Positions 53,596-61,979 of a DNA stretch of 64,000 bases are shown in pieces; the first letter of the stretch is position 1, and the number at the start of each line of letters is the position of its first letter. The DNA is from Psychromarinibacter sediminicola (GTDB lineage: Bacteria > Pseudomonadota > Alphaproteobacteria > Rhodobacterales > Rhodobacteraceae), in contig NZ_JARGYC010000018.1 of assembly GCF_029168335.1 (NCBI RefSeq), forward strand, positions 1 through 64,000, read 5' to 3'. The position numbers and the translations under genes are program-made. The notes below the pieces were generated by a model. That model was not told the DNA's origin. It ran no database searches and saw only the letters and a program-made list of their open reading frames with translations.

Positions 53596-54408
53596 TCACG
53601 CTTGGAGCGTCTCGGTGCTGGAGAAGAACATCGCCTGGCTGATGGCGGAGCGCACCTGATCCTCGGAATAGGGCTTGGTGATGACAAAGGCCGGCTCGGG
53701 CCGCTCCCCGGTCAGCAGGCGTTCCGGGAAGGCGGTGATGAAGATCACCGGAATGTCCGCCGCCGCCTGCAGGATCTCGTTCACGGCGTCGATGCCGGAG
53801 GAGCCGTCGGCCAGCTGGATATCCGACAGGATCAGGTCGGGCTTCTCCTTGCTCGCCAGCTGCACGGCGCCGGACGCGGTGCGCGCGACGCCGGTGATCG
53901 CGTGCCCCATCTCGGCGACGATGTCCTGAAGGTCCATGGCGATGATCGCCTCGTCCTCGATGACGAGCACGCGGCCCTTGACGCTGTCTTCCATCTCGCG
54001 GCGGGCCACGTCGATCAGATGCGCGACCTCGGACACCTCCAGCTGCATCACCTGCGCGATCTCTTCGGTCGAGAACTCCTCGACCGTGCGCAGCAGCAGC
54101 GCCTCGCGCGTGTTGGTCGTCAGCTTGGCCAGATGGCGCTGAGCCCGCTTGGCGATGCCCTCGTCCTCGACGTCGACAGGTGCGCCGGCGCTGCTCCAGA
54201 TCAGGTGGAACGCGCGAAACAGCGCGACCTTGTCTGAATACCCCTGTTCGAACACGGCGCGATCTTCGAGCAATGCCTCCAGCGTCGCCGCCGCATAGCT
54301 GTCCCCTGTTTTCTGGCTTCCGGTCAGAGCCCGAGCGTACCGTCTCAGATAGGGCAGCAGGCCGGCCACCTTCACCGACAGATAATCGCTTTCCTTGTCC
54401 ATTGGCAT
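53596..54408 (-). CDS. phyR: General stress response regulator PhyR
   Basis: A 270-residue anti-anti-sigma factor. The N-terminal half is a sigma-like domain resembling ECF sigma factor helices (TREALLLRTVEEFSTEEIAQ, VSEVAHLIDVAR). The C-terminal receiver domain starts VKGRVLVIEDEAIIAMDL, with phosphoacceptor Asp196 in LILSDIQLADG and Lys in VITKPYSED. On phosphorylation PhyR binds NepR and frees EcfG. It is divergent from nepR-ecfG over a shared EcfG-type promoter region, giving positive autoregulation. Confidence 0.96.
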   Translation of the reverse strand: MPMDKESDYLSVKVAGLLPYLRRYARALTGSQKTGDSYAAATLEALLEDRAVFEQGYSDKVALFRAFHLIWSSAGAPVDVEDEGIAKRAQRHLAKLTTNTREALLLRTVEEFSTEEIAQVMQLEVSEVAHLIDVARREMEDSVKGRVLVIEDEAIIAMDLQDIVAEMGHAITGVARTASGAVQLASKEKPDLILSDIQLADGSSGIDAVNEILQAAADIPVIFITAFPERLLTGERPEPAFVITKPYSEDQVRSAISQAMFFSSTETLQA

Positions 54409-54436
54409 GGTCTGTCCTGTTTTTTACATTTTCTAC

Positions 54437-54461
54437 GGAACCGAACGCTACGTGGCGCGTT
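54437..54461 (+). promoter_or_regulatory. EcfG-type promoter of nepR-ecfG
   Basis: GGAAC at 54437, spacer 16, CGTT at 54458, 37 bases before the nepR start at 54499. It overlaps the phyR promoter on the other strand. Confidence 0.85.
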
Positions 54462-54468
54462 TGGTTCC
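54444..54468 (-). promoter_or_regulatory. EcfG-type promoter of phyR
   Basis: On the reverse strand GGAAC (54468-54464), spacer 16, CGTT (54447-54444), 35 bases before phyR. The two promoters interlock within 32 bp with dyad symmetry. Confidence 0.85.
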
Positions 54469-54498
54469 GCACTGTGATGAAAAAATTGTGCGGCACCT

Positions 54499-54690
54499 AT
54501 GGTTCGAAAGAAAAAAGAATCGGCACAGGAAAACGAGATGGACGGAGAACGGGACCAGTCTCACCTTGAGCAGCAGATCGACGACAATCTGCGCAAGGTG
54601 TTTCAGCGGACGATGGACGAACAGGTGCCAGATCGCCTGACCAGCCTTCTGCAGCAGCTCAAGGAGCAGGACACGCGCAATGACCAATGA
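54499..54690 (+). CDS. nepR: Anti-sigma factor NepR
   Basis: A 63-residue protein. The conserved NepR core IDDNLRKVFQRTMDEQVPDRLTSLLQQL (split here as two helices) binds EcfG or PhyR exclusively. The ATG at 54499 has a weak RBS; ATG 54538, which follows AGGA, would give a 50-residue protein that keeps the whole core. Its end overlaps the ecfG start by 11 bases, tying anti-sigma to sigma production. Confidence 0.92.
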   Translation: MVRKKKESAQENEMDGERDQSHLEQQIDDNLRKVFQRTMDEQVPDRLTSLLQQLKEQDTRNDQ

Positions 54691-55258
54691 AACCCACGGG
54701 CAGGACCCGCGCGAAGAGGTGGTGGCGCATCTGCCCGCCATGCGCGCGTTCGCCGTGAGCCTGACGCGCGACGCGGCCAGCGCCGACGACCTGGTGCAGG
54801 ATACGATCGTCAAGGCGTGGAAGAACTTCGACAAGTTCCAGGAAGGCACAAATCTGCGTGCCTGGCTGTTCACGATCCTGCGCAACACGTTCTATTCCGA
54901 TCTGCGCAAGTCGAAGCGCGAGGTCGCCGACGCCGACGGCGCGATGGCCGCGACCCTGTCCGAGAAACCCCACCACGACGGCCGACTCGCGATGGCCGAT
55001 TTCGAGAAGGTCTTCGGCGAACTGCCGGTCGAGCAGCGCGAGGCGCTGATCCTGGTGGGGGCGTCCGGCATGTCCTATGAGGATGCCGCCGAAACCTGTG
55101 GCGTGGCGATCGGCACGATCAAGAGCCGCGTCAACCGCGGGCGCGCCCGGCTGATCGAACTGCTCGACATCGGCGACGACGAGGCGCTGGAGATGACCGA
55201 CAGCGCCACGATGGCAGTGGTCAACGGAGCGCTGCAACCGCGGAAGAACATCGCTTGA
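54680..55258 (+). CDS. ecfG: General stress ECF sigma factor EcfG
   Basis: A 192-residue ECF15-type sigma factor. Region 2 shows DLVQDTIVKAWKNFDKFQEG and NLRAWLFTILRNTFYSDLRK, typical of EcfG. Region 4 has LPVEQREALILVGASGMSYE and GVAIGTIKSRVNRGRARL as the helix-turn-helix reading the GGAAC element. RBS AAGGAG. The end overlaps the kinase start. The six or more matching promoters nearby are its expected targets. Confidence 0.96.
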   Translation: MTNETHGQDPREEVVAHLPAMRAFAVSLTRDAASADDLVQDTIVKAWKNFDKFQEGTNLRAWLFTILRNTFYSDLRKSKREVADADGAMAATLSEKPHHDGRLAMADFEKVFGELPVEQREALILVGASGMSYEDAAETCGVAIGTIKSRVNRGRARLIELLDIGDDEALEMTDSATMAVVNGALQPRKNIA

Positions 55259-57000
55259 TCAACAGGCTTCGGGAATCGAGTCAGTCGCTCACGTTTCGGA
55301 TCGCGGCGCTGCTTGCGCTTGCGCTGCTTCCGATCGGGCTGATCTCGGTTGCCACGACGTTCCAGTTGCTCAGCCAGGCCGACCGCAAGGCCGAGACCAA
55401 CCTGCTGGCCCTGACATCCGAGGCCGCGGCGCCGGAAGAGGCGCATATCCGCACCGGAATCGGCGCCGCGAACATGCTCGCGGCGATGGTGCCGCGATTG
55501 CGACGGTCGAACTGGGACTGTGCCGAGCCGCTTGGCGATTTCGTCCGCGACTCCCAGGCGTTTTCGTTCGCCGGCTACGTCAGCGCCGAGGGCACGATCC
55601 TCTGCGCTTCCGAAGGTCAGGGCACCGACGTGTCGGACCGGCGCATCTACAAGACGATGGCCGCCGACCCGCAGACCCGCATCACGGTCTCGCCCGACGC
55701 GCTGGTCAGCCAGACCTCGGTGGTCATGGTGACCGTTCCCGTCCGCCGGAACGGCCGGTTCGACGGGTATGCCGCGGTTTCCCTGCCGCACGGACAGCTG
55801 TTCCGCCCGCTCGACCAGCTGTCCGAGGACCGGCCGCTCGACCTGATCACCTACAACGCCGAAGCCGAGGTACTGACCTCCAGCCGCGGGCTCGACGACG
55901 TGGAACGGCACCTGCCGGCGAATTACGAGCTGTCCGACCTGCTCTACGCCCAGGACGGCGCCTTCATCGACGAGACCCGCGCGGGATTCCTGCGGGTCTT
56001 CGCCGTCGTGCCCATCGTCCCGGGCCAGGTCTTCGCCCTGGGCAGCTGGGAACACCGGCGCAACGATTTCATCGAGGGGCTCAGCATCACCTCGTCGATG
56101 CTGTTCCCGGTGGCGATGTGGCTCGTCTGCCTGGCGGTCGCCTTCTTTGCCGTTCAGCGCATGGTGATCCGCCCGACCCGCAACTTGCGGGCGAGAATGC
56201 TGCAATTCATGCGCAGCCGCCGGATCACCGAACCGCGGCACGAGGCCTCGACCCCGCGCGAGCTGCGCGAGATGGAAGAGACCTGGATGCGGCTGGCCGA
56301 GAACGTCCTGCACGACGAGGCGGAACTCTACGACACGATCCATCAGCGCACGGTGCTGCTGAAAGAGGTGCATCACCGGGTGAAGAACAACCTTCAGCTC
56401 ATCATCTCGATCCTCAACATGAAGGTCCGCAAGGCCCGCGGCGCAGAGGTGAAGGACGCGCTCGCCGACATCCGGCAGCGGGTGATGGGCATCGCCCGCG
56501 TGCACCAGGAACTGTACGAGACGTCGACGGCCGAACGGGTTCAGGCGGGCGAGTTGCTGCGCGCGATCGTGGGACAGACCGTGCGCACCGCGCTGGACGA
56601 CAGCAGTGCGGTGAACTTCGTGGAGGAGTACGACGATATCGTCGTCTACCCCGACCAGGCCGTCCCACTGTCGCTGGCCGTCACCGAGCTGCTGACCAAC
56701 GCGCTCAAGAATCTCGACGCGCCCGGGAACGAGAAGCCGACCCTGTCGATCCGGCTGACGCGGGACGAGACAAAGGGCGCGCGCGTGGAGCTGTGCAATT
56801 CGCTAAATCCCGACGGCCCGCACGAGCAGGAGGAAGCCCGCAGCAGCGGACTGGGCATGGCGCTGGTCACCGCCTTCGCGCACCAGATGGAGGGCTTCGC
56901 GGAAAGCGAGGCCACGCCGGAACAATACTGCGCGATCCTGCGTTTCCCGATCGCCGATTTCGACGACACCAAGATGCCGGGTGAGCTGGCCTTGGCGTAG
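55255..57000 (+). CDS. HWE/HisKA_2 sensor kinase, probable PhyR kinase
   Basis: A 581-residue membrane kinase. Helices near residues 12-34 and 277-301 flank a periplasmic Cache-like domain (SFAGYVSAEGTILCASEGQG). A HAMP-like linker follows, then the HisKA_2 H-box LLKEVHHRVKNNLQLIISIL with phospho-His374 and an ATP domain with AVTELLTNALKN and SSGLGMALVTAF. It starts with TTG overlapping the ecfG stop (TTGA); the first in-frame ATG would remove the first helix. Its position makes PhyR the likely target. Confidence 0.9.
   Translation: MINRLRESSQSLTFRIAALLALALLPIGLISVATTFQLLSQADRKAETNLLALTSEAAAPEEAHIRTGIGAANMLAAMVPRLRRSNWDCAEPLGDFVRDSQAFSFAGYVSAEGTILCASEGQGTDVSDRRIYKTMAADPQTRITVSPDALVSQTSVVMVTVPVRRNGRFDGYAAVSLPHGQLFRPLDQLSEDRPLDLITYNAEAEVLTSSRGLDDVERHLPANYELSDLLYAQDGAFIDETRAGFLRVFAVVPIVPGQVFALGSWEHRRNDFIEGLSITSSMLFPVAMWLVCLAVAFFAVQRMVIRPTRNLRARMLQFMRSRRITEPRHEASTPRELREMEETWMRLAENVLHDEAELYDTIHQRTVLLKEVHHRVKNNLQLIISILNMKVRKARGAEVKDALADIRQRVMGIARVHQELYETSTAERVQAGELLRAIVGQTVRTALDDSSAVNFVEEYDDIVVYPDQAVPLSLAVTELLTNALKNLDAPGNEKPTLSIRLTRDETKGARVELCNSLNPDGPHEQEEARSSGLGMALVTAFAHQMEGFAESEATPEQYCAILRFPIADFDDTKMPGELALA
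56919..56944 (+). promoter_or_regulatory. EcfG-like site inside the kinase gene, before the PLD gene
   Basis: GGAAC at 56919, spacer 17, CGTT at 56941, inside the kinase coding region and 86 bases before the PLD start. One such match could occur by chance in the window, so it is less secure than the intergenic sites. Confidence 0.4.
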
Positions 57001-57030
57001 GGACGTTCCGGAACATGGGGGCCGGCATCC

Positions 57031-58587
57031 ATGGACGACGCAGCGACGCCGCGGCTGGCCGACCCGCAGATCCTGATCACGGCCGCCGAGGCCTATCCGG
57101 CCTTCGAACGCCGCGTTCTGGCCGCCGAGCGCGAGGTAATCCTGGGCTTCCGGATATTCGACCCGCTGACCCGCCTGCGCTCGTCCGAGGCGCGGGAGGT
57201 CGGCGAGACCTGGCTGGACCTCTTGGAGCACACGCTACGGCGCGGCGTGCGGGTGGAGATTCACCTGTCCGACTTCGATCCCATCGCCGCGACCCAGCTG
57301 CACGCGCTGTGCTGGCGCAGCGTTCGCATGCTGTGCGCCCTGTGGGAGCTCGCGGGCCCCTCGGCCGGCGCCCGCCTGTCCCTGTTCCCGGAAATCCACC
57401 CGGCCAAGACCGGGCGGATCGCGCGCATCTTCTTCTGGCCCATCGTGGCCGCCAAGATGCGCCAGATCGTCCGGCACGAGGAGACCGGGGCAAAGCCGTC
57501 GCACCGGCGGCGAGTCCTGAAATACCTGCCGGGCATCGCCTATCTGCGCGACCGCTACAAGGGGCGGCCGGCCCTGTCCTTCCCCGCCACGCATCACCAC
57601 AAGCTGGCGGTCATCGACGACCGCTGGCTGTTCATCGGCGGGCTGGACGTGAACGAGCGGCGCTGGGACGACTGGGACCACAACCGCCCGGCGCAGCTGA
57701 CCTGGCATGACGTGCAGGTTCTGGCCGAAGACCCGGTCAGGGCCACCTCCGCGCGGCGGCACCTTCAGACCTTCAACGACGCCGCCGCCGGCCGGCACGA
57801 GGTGGTCGACGCGCCGGGCCTGCTGCGCACGCTGGCGCGCGACCAGAGCCGCCGGAGGCCCTGGACGATGGGGCCGGGCACGGTGGCCGACGAGATCGCC
57901 ACCTGCCACCGCGAGGCGATCGGCCGAACCGAAAAGCTCGTCTATATCGAGACGCAGTTCTTCCGCGACCGGCGCATCGCGCGATGGCTCGCTCGGCGCG
58001 GACGCGAAGAGCCGGATCTGAAGATGATCCTCCTGCTTCCCGGCGCCCCCGAGACCGTGGCCTTCGAGGAGACGCCGAAGCTCGACGGCCGTTTCGGCGA
58101 CTTCCTGCAGGCGCGCTGCATCCGCCGGATCCGGCGCGCCTTCGGCAAGCGCCTGCTGATCGCAAGCCCGGTTCAGCGCCGCGCGGCCAACGGCGTCGAC
58201 ATGGACGCCGACCGCGCCACCCTGCGCGGCGCGCCGATCGTCTATCTGCACGCGAAGGTGTCGGTGTTCGACGACCGCCTCGGCCTCGTGTCTTCGGCCA
58301 ACCTGAACGGCCGGTCGCTGCGCTGGGACACCGAAGCCGGGATCGCGCTGAAGGATCCGGCGCAGGTGGCCGGCCTCCGGCAGCGGTTGAGCGCCCACTG
58401 GTGGCCCGAGGTGCCCGGCATCGACGCGCTGCCGGTCGACCGGATGTTCGGCGTCTGGCGCCGGCTTTTGCGCGAGAACGCGGCGGAGGAGCCGGACGAG
58501 CGCACCGGCTTTCTCGTCCCCTACGATCGCAGGGCGGCGGAAGAGACCGCCATCGCGCTGCCGGGCGTGCCGGAAGAGATGGTCTAG
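57031..58587 (+). CDS. Phospholipase D-like protein
   Basis: A 518-residue protein of the PLD superfamily with two HxK motifs: HHKLAVIDDRWLFIGGLDVN near residue 190 and HAKVSVFDDRLGLVSSANLN near residue 405. Both have the Asn/Ser follow-up typical of active enzymes. There are no clear membrane helices, unlike cardiolipin synthases. It probably hydrolyses or transfers phosphatidyl groups. It follows the stress kinase by 30 bases and may be co-transcribed or use the EcfG-like site at 56919. Confidence 0.88.
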   Translation: MDDAATPRLADPQILITAAEAYPAFERRVLAAEREVILGFRIFDPLTRLRSSEAREVGETWLDLLEHTLRRGVRVEIHLSDFDPIAATQLHALCWRSVRMLCALWELAGPSAGARLSLFPEIHPAKTGRIARIFFWPIVAAKMRQIVRHEETGAKPSHRRRVLKYLPGIAYLRDRYKGRPALSFPATHHHKLAVIDDRWLFIGGLDVNERRWDDWDHNRPAQLTWHDVQVLAEDPVRATSARRHLQTFNDAAAGRHEVVDAPGLLRTLARDQSRRRPWTMGPGTVADEIATCHREAIGRTEKLVYIETQFFRDRRIARWLARRGREEPDLKMILLLPGAPETVAFEETPKLDGRFGDFLQARCIRRIRRAFGKRLLIASPVQRRAANGVDMDADRATLRGAPIVYLHAKVSVFDDRLGLVSSANLNGRSLRWDTEAGIALKDPAQVAGLRQRLSAHWWPEVPGIDALPVDRMFGVWRRLLRENAAEEPDERTGFLVPYDRRAAEETAIALPGVPEEMV

Positions 58588-58591
58588 GCGT

Positions 58592-59506
58592 TCAGCCCTC
58601 GCCCATCCGGTCGCCCGGCCCGATGGACCAGCCGCGCAGCACGTCCTGCGCCGATTGCGCGCCCCGGCCGGCCCGTTGCAGCCGGGTGATCCGCACCGCA
58701 CCGGAGCCGCAGGCGACCGTCAGGCGATCGTCCAGCACCGCGCCGGGGTCGCCCTCCGCGTCGACCACGTGGGCGTTGAGCAGCTTCAGCCGTTCGCCGC
58801 GCAGGCCGGTCCAGGCCCCGGGAAAGGGCGACAGCCCGCGGATCAGCCGGTCGACCTCCGCCGCCGGGCGGGTCCAGTCGATCCGCGCCTCGGCCTTGTC
58901 GATCTTATCGGCATAGGTCACGCCCTCCTCCGGCTGCGGTTCCGGCGCCAGCGCGTCCAGCCGATCCAGCGCCTCGACGATCAGCCGCGCGCCCAACGCC
59001 GACAGCCGGTCGTGCAGCGTCCCGGCGGTCTCGTCCGGCGCGATCTGCAGCGCCTCGCGCAGCAGGACCGGCCCGGTGTCGAGCCCCGCCTCCATCCGCA
59101 TGATGCAGACCCCGGTTTCGCGGTCTCCGGCCATGATCGCCCGCTGGATCGGCGCCGCCCCGCGCCAGCGCGGCAGAAGCGAGGCGTGGATGTTCAGACA
59201 GCCGTGATCCGGCGCATCCAGCACCGGCTGCGGCAGGATGAGGCCATAGGCGACCACGACGGCCACTTCCGGCTTCAGATCCGCAAAGGCCTGCTGCTCG
59301 GCCGGATCGCGCAGCCGCTCGGGGTGGCGCACCGGCAGGCCCAGCGCCTCGGCCCGGGCCTGCACCGGGGAGGGGCGGTCCTTCTTGCCGCGGCCCGCCG
59401 GGCGGGGCGGCTGGCAGTAGACACAGGCGATGTCATGCCCCGCCGCCACCAGCGCCTCCAGCACCGGCACCGAGAAATCCGGCGTGCCCATGAATACGAC
59501 GCGCAT
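58592..59506 (-). CDS. fmt: Methionyl-tRNA formyltransferase
   Basis: A 304-residue enzyme that formylates initiator Met-tRNA. It starts [20 protein letters not shown] and has [20 protein letters not shown] with the catalytic Asn/His and the SLLPxxRG signature. A C-terminal OB-like domain starts near [13 protein letters not shown]. It ends four bases from the PLD gene stop, convergent. Peptide deformylase genes lie 0.8 kb away in the same direction, with ArsR/DUF6428 in between. Confidence 0.96.
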   Translation of the reverse strand: MRVVFMGTPDFSVPVLEALVAAGHDIACVYCQPPRPAGRGKKDRPSPVQARAEALGLPVRHPERLRDPAEQQAFADLKPEVAVVVAYGLILPQPVLDAPDHGCLNIHASLLPRWRGAAPIQRAIMAGDRETGVCIMRMEAGLDTGPVLLREALQIAPDETAGTLHDRLSALGARLIVEALDRLDALAPEPQPEEGVTYADKIDKAEARIDWTRPAAEVDRLIRGLSPFPGAWTGLRGERLKLLNAHVVDAEGDPGAVLDDRLTVACGSGAVRITRLQRAGRGAQSAQDVLRGWSIGPGDRMGEG

Positions 59507-59508
59507 CG

Positions 59509-59841
59509 TCAGCCCTTCTCCGTCCCGGTCGGCGCGCAGCAGGCGCGCACGGCGGGATGCCCGCCGCAGCAATCCTCTATCAGGTAGCCCATAAGCCCGC
59601 CAAGCGCAGCAAAGTCCACCCGGTAGATGACGCGGCGCGACACGCGCTCCGGCCGGACCAGCCCCGACGCGGCCAGCGCTGCCAGATGGAACGAACTGCG
59701 CGACGGGCTGGAGCCCACGGCCGCACCGATCTCGCCCGCCGCGGCACCGTCCGCGCCCGCCTGCACCAGAAAGCGCAGCATTCGCAGCCGCGTGCCGTCC
59801 GACAGGGCGGAGAGAGCCTTCAGGGCTTGCGTCTCGTCCAT
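59509..59841 (-). CDS. ArsR family transcriptional regulator
   Basis: A 110-residue winged-helix regulator: [20 protein letters not shown], then [21 protein letters not shown] as the recognition helix. C-terminal cysteines (EDCCGGH and ACCAPTG) could sense arsenite or another thiophilic ligand, although the classical ELCVCDL motif in the DNA-binding domain is absent. It lies directly upstream of fmt on the same strand and is divergent from the DUF6428 gene. Confidence 0.88.
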   Translation of the reverse strand: MDETQALKALSALSDGTRLRMLRFLVQAGADGAAAGEIGAAVGSSPSRSSFHLAALAASGLVRPERVSRRVIYRVDFAALGGLMGYLIEDCCGGHPAVRACCAPTGTEKG

Positions 59842-59844
59842 ATT

Positions 59845-59874
59845 TCAACCATACTTGAATCGTTGAGATATTCA
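59845..59874. promoter_or_regulatory. Two dyads between the ArsR and DUF6428 genes
   Basis: TCAA-N6-TTGA (59845-59858) and TGAAT-N9-ATTCA (59856-59874) overlap in the 46-bp divergent gap. Both suit an ArsR-type operator controlling the two genes. Confidence 0.5.
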
Positions 59875-59887
59875 GGAACCCTATGCC

Positions 59888-60349
59888 ATGACCGACCGCC
59901 CCGCAACGCTCGACGCCTTCCTGACCACGCTCCGGTCCGCGGACCCGAACCTGCCGACCCGGTTTCGCACGCCCGGCGGCGACCTCGGCGCCGGGTTCCA
60001 CATCACCGAGCTGAAGCACGCCGACATAGAGAGCATCGACTGCGGCGGCCGGCGCAGCCGCTTTCGCGAGGCCGTGGTCCAGGTGCTGGACGGGCGCGGC
60101 CCACGGGCGATGCCGGCGGGCAAGATGGCCGCGATCCTCGCCCGCTCGCTCACTGAGATCCCCGGGCTGGGCGACGCGCCTTTCGCCGTGGAATGCGCCC
60201 CCGCCAACCGCGGCCTGACACGCTACCGGGCGGATGTGCCCCGGATCGAGGACGGCCACTTGGTGATCGCCCTGTCGCCGGAGCACGCCGTCTGCAAGCC
60301 GATGGCCGACCGGGCCGGCTGCGCCCCGAAGACGCCGTGCTGCGCCTGA
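59888..60349 (+). CDS. DUF6428 family protein, ArsR-linked
   Basis: A 153-residue soluble protein with [20 protein letters not shown] and a C-terminal cysteine-rich end ([17 protein letters not shown]). The pattern agrees with DUF6428, a family usually encoded beside ArsR regulators. The clustered cysteines suggest binding of a thiophilic metalloid. It is divergent from the ArsR gene and shares its operator region. Enzymatic role unknown. Confidence 0.72.
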   Translation: MTDRPATLDAFLTTLRSADPNLPTRFRTPGGDLGAGFHITELKHADIESIDCGGRRSRFREAVVQVLDGRGPRAMPAGKMAAILARSLTEIPGLGDAPFAVECAPANRGLTRYRADVPRIEDGHLVIALSPEHAVCKPMADRAGCAPKTPCCA

Positions 60350-60841
60350 TCAGGCCCGCTTCTGCGCCCTCTTCAGCAGCATCCTGCGTTTCAGCGGGCT
60401 GAGATTGTCGAAATACATCCGCCCCGCGAGGTGGTCGATCTGGTGCTGTACGCTGGTGGCCCACAGCCCCTCGAACGCCTGCCGGTCCCACTTGCCGCGC
60501 GGGGTCAGATACCGCACCACCACCTGCGCCGGCCGCTCCAGCCGCGCCGAGGCGCCGGGCAGGCAGGGGCTGGCCTCCTCGTGCGCGCGCAGTTCCGGCG
60601 ACGCCTCGATCACCTCGGGATTGGCCAGCCGCACCGCCTGTCCCCGCGCGTCCGAGGCATCGACCACGGCAAGCCGGAGCATCACTCCGATCTGCGGCGC
60701 GGCAAGGCCGACGCCCGGCATCGCCTCCATCGTGTCGATCATGTCGTCCCAGACGGCGCGGACCTCGTCGGTGATCTCCTCCACGGTGTCGGCGGTCGTG
60801 CGAAGCCGCCGGTCCGGCCAGCGCAGGATCGGCCGTACCAT
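60350..60841 (-). CDS. Peptide deformylase paralogue with altered active site
   Basis: A 163-residue PDF-fold protein. Motif 1 is intact (GVGLAAPQIG) and the motif 2 cysteine is present but in a changed context (ASPCLPGAS against EGCLS). Motif 3 reads VQHQIDHLAG, so the catalytic Glu of HExxH is Gln (codon CAG). Zinc ligands remain. Loss of that Glu abolishes activity in E. coli PDF, so this may be a non-catalytic or changed-function paralogue. It overlaps the second deformylase gene by ATGA and is the last of three. Confidence 0.85.
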   Translation of the reverse strand: MVRPILRWPDRRLRTTADTVEEITDEVRAVWDDMIDTMEAMPGVGLAAPQIGVMLRLAVVDASDARGQAVRLANPEVIEASPELRAHEEASPCLPGASARLERPAQVVVRYLTPRGKWDRQAFEGLWATSVQHQIDHLAGRMYFDNLSPLKRRMLLKRAQKRA

Positions 60842-61362
60842 CACACCATGCCCCCGCGCGCCGCCAGCGCGCGAAGCTCGGCCTCCGTCGCCACCCGGTC
60901 TTCCTCGCTCATCCGGTCGGGGATCATAATCCCGTCCAGATGATCGAACTCGTGCTGCGCGCAGACCGCTTCGAACCCATCCAGTTGCCGCTCCTCGCGG
61001 AAACCGTCCAGCGTTGTCCAGCGCATCGTGACCTCGGCCGGCCGCTCGATCTCGGCCGGCACGCCGGGGATCGACAGGCACCCCTCCTGGTGGACGGCGG
61101 TCTCCTCGGACCGCCACAGGATCTCGGGGTCGATGACGATGTCGGGGGCCCGCGCGACCCCGTCCTTCCAGTGACAGTCCATCACGAACATCCGCAGCCC
61201 CACGCCCACCTGCGGCGCGGCCAGCCCACGGCCCGGCGCGTCGTACATCGTGTCGACCATGTCCCAGGCCAGATCGCGCACCTCCGGCGTGATCTCGCCC
61301 ACGGGCCGCGCCACCGCCCGCAAACGCGGGTCGCCCCAGACGAGGATCGGCAGGCGGCTCAC
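60841..61362 (-). CDS. def: Peptide deformylase, second copy
   Basis: A 173-residue deformylase with all three motifs: GRGLAAPQVG, EGCLSIPG and QHEFDHLDG. It removes the formyl group from nascent proteins. The GTG start at 61362 (SRLPILVWGDPRL follows) overlaps the stop of the first copy (GTGA). It diverges strongly from copy 1 outside the motifs, so the two may differ in substrate preference. Confidence 0.92.
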   Translation of the reverse strand: MSRLPILVWGDPRLRAVARPVGEITPEVRDLAWDMVDTMYDAPGRGLAAPQVGVGLRMFVMDCHWKDGVARAPDIVIDPEILWRSEETAVHQEGCLSIPGVPAEIERPAEVTMRWTTLDGFREERQLDGFEAVCAQHEFDHLDGIMIPDRMSEEDRVATEAELRALAARGGMV

Positions 61363-61880
61363 GCCCGCGCCCGTTCGCGCTTCAGCTTCTGCATCTTGCG
61401 GGTGATCATCTGCCGCTTCAGCGGCTTCAGATAGTCGATGAACAGCTTGCCGTTCAGATGGTCGATCTCGTGCTGCACGCAGGTCGCCCAGAGGCCCGAG
61501 AAATGCTCCTCCTGCGGCTTGCCGTCCAGATCCATCCAGGACACCGTCACCTCCGCCGGCCGCTCCACGTCGGCATATTGCTCGGGGATCGACAGGCAGC
61601 CTTCCTCGTAGACGTTCGTCTCGTCCGACGACCACGTCACCTCGGGGTTCAGCAGGACCATCGGCCGCGGCGGCTTGTCCTCTTCCTTGACGCAGTCCAT
61701 CACCAGCATCCGCGCCATCTCGCCCACCTGCGGCGCGGCGAGCCCGATGCCCGGCGCCTCGTACATCGTCTGCAGCATGTCGTCGGCCAGCCTGCGCAGC
61801 TCCGGCGTGACCTCCGTCACCGGATCGCAAACCTTCTTCAGGCGCGGATCGGGGTGGATGATGATATTTCTCAGCGTCAT
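61359..61880 (-). CDS. def: Peptide deformylase, first copy
   Basis: A 173-residue canonical deformylase: MTLRNIIIHPDPRLKKVCDP, GIGLAAPQVG, EGCLSIPEQ and QHEIDHLNG. It is the most typical of the three and probably the housekeeping enzyme. The start at 61880 is the family norm; an ATG at 61889 adds three residues. Neither has a strong RBS. It heads a tight three-gene deformylase array, all coupled by four-base overlaps. Confidence 0.95.
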   Translation of the reverse strand: MTLRNIIIHPDPRLKKVCDPVTEVTPELRRLADDMLQTMYEAPGIGLAAPQVGEMARMLVMDCVKEEDKPPRPMVLLNPEVTWSSDETNVYEEGCLSIPEQYADVERPAEVTVSWMDLDGKPQEEHFSGLWATCVQHEIDHLNGKLFIDYLKPLKRQMITRKMQKLKRERARA

Positions 61881-61979
61881 GAAGGTCATTTAGGCGAAGC
61901 CCGGCAGCCGCGCAATGTCACTTGCACCCGGGGCGTGAAGGCGTAGCTTGCCGCATCGAAGCAGTCGCACGGAGGGCCC

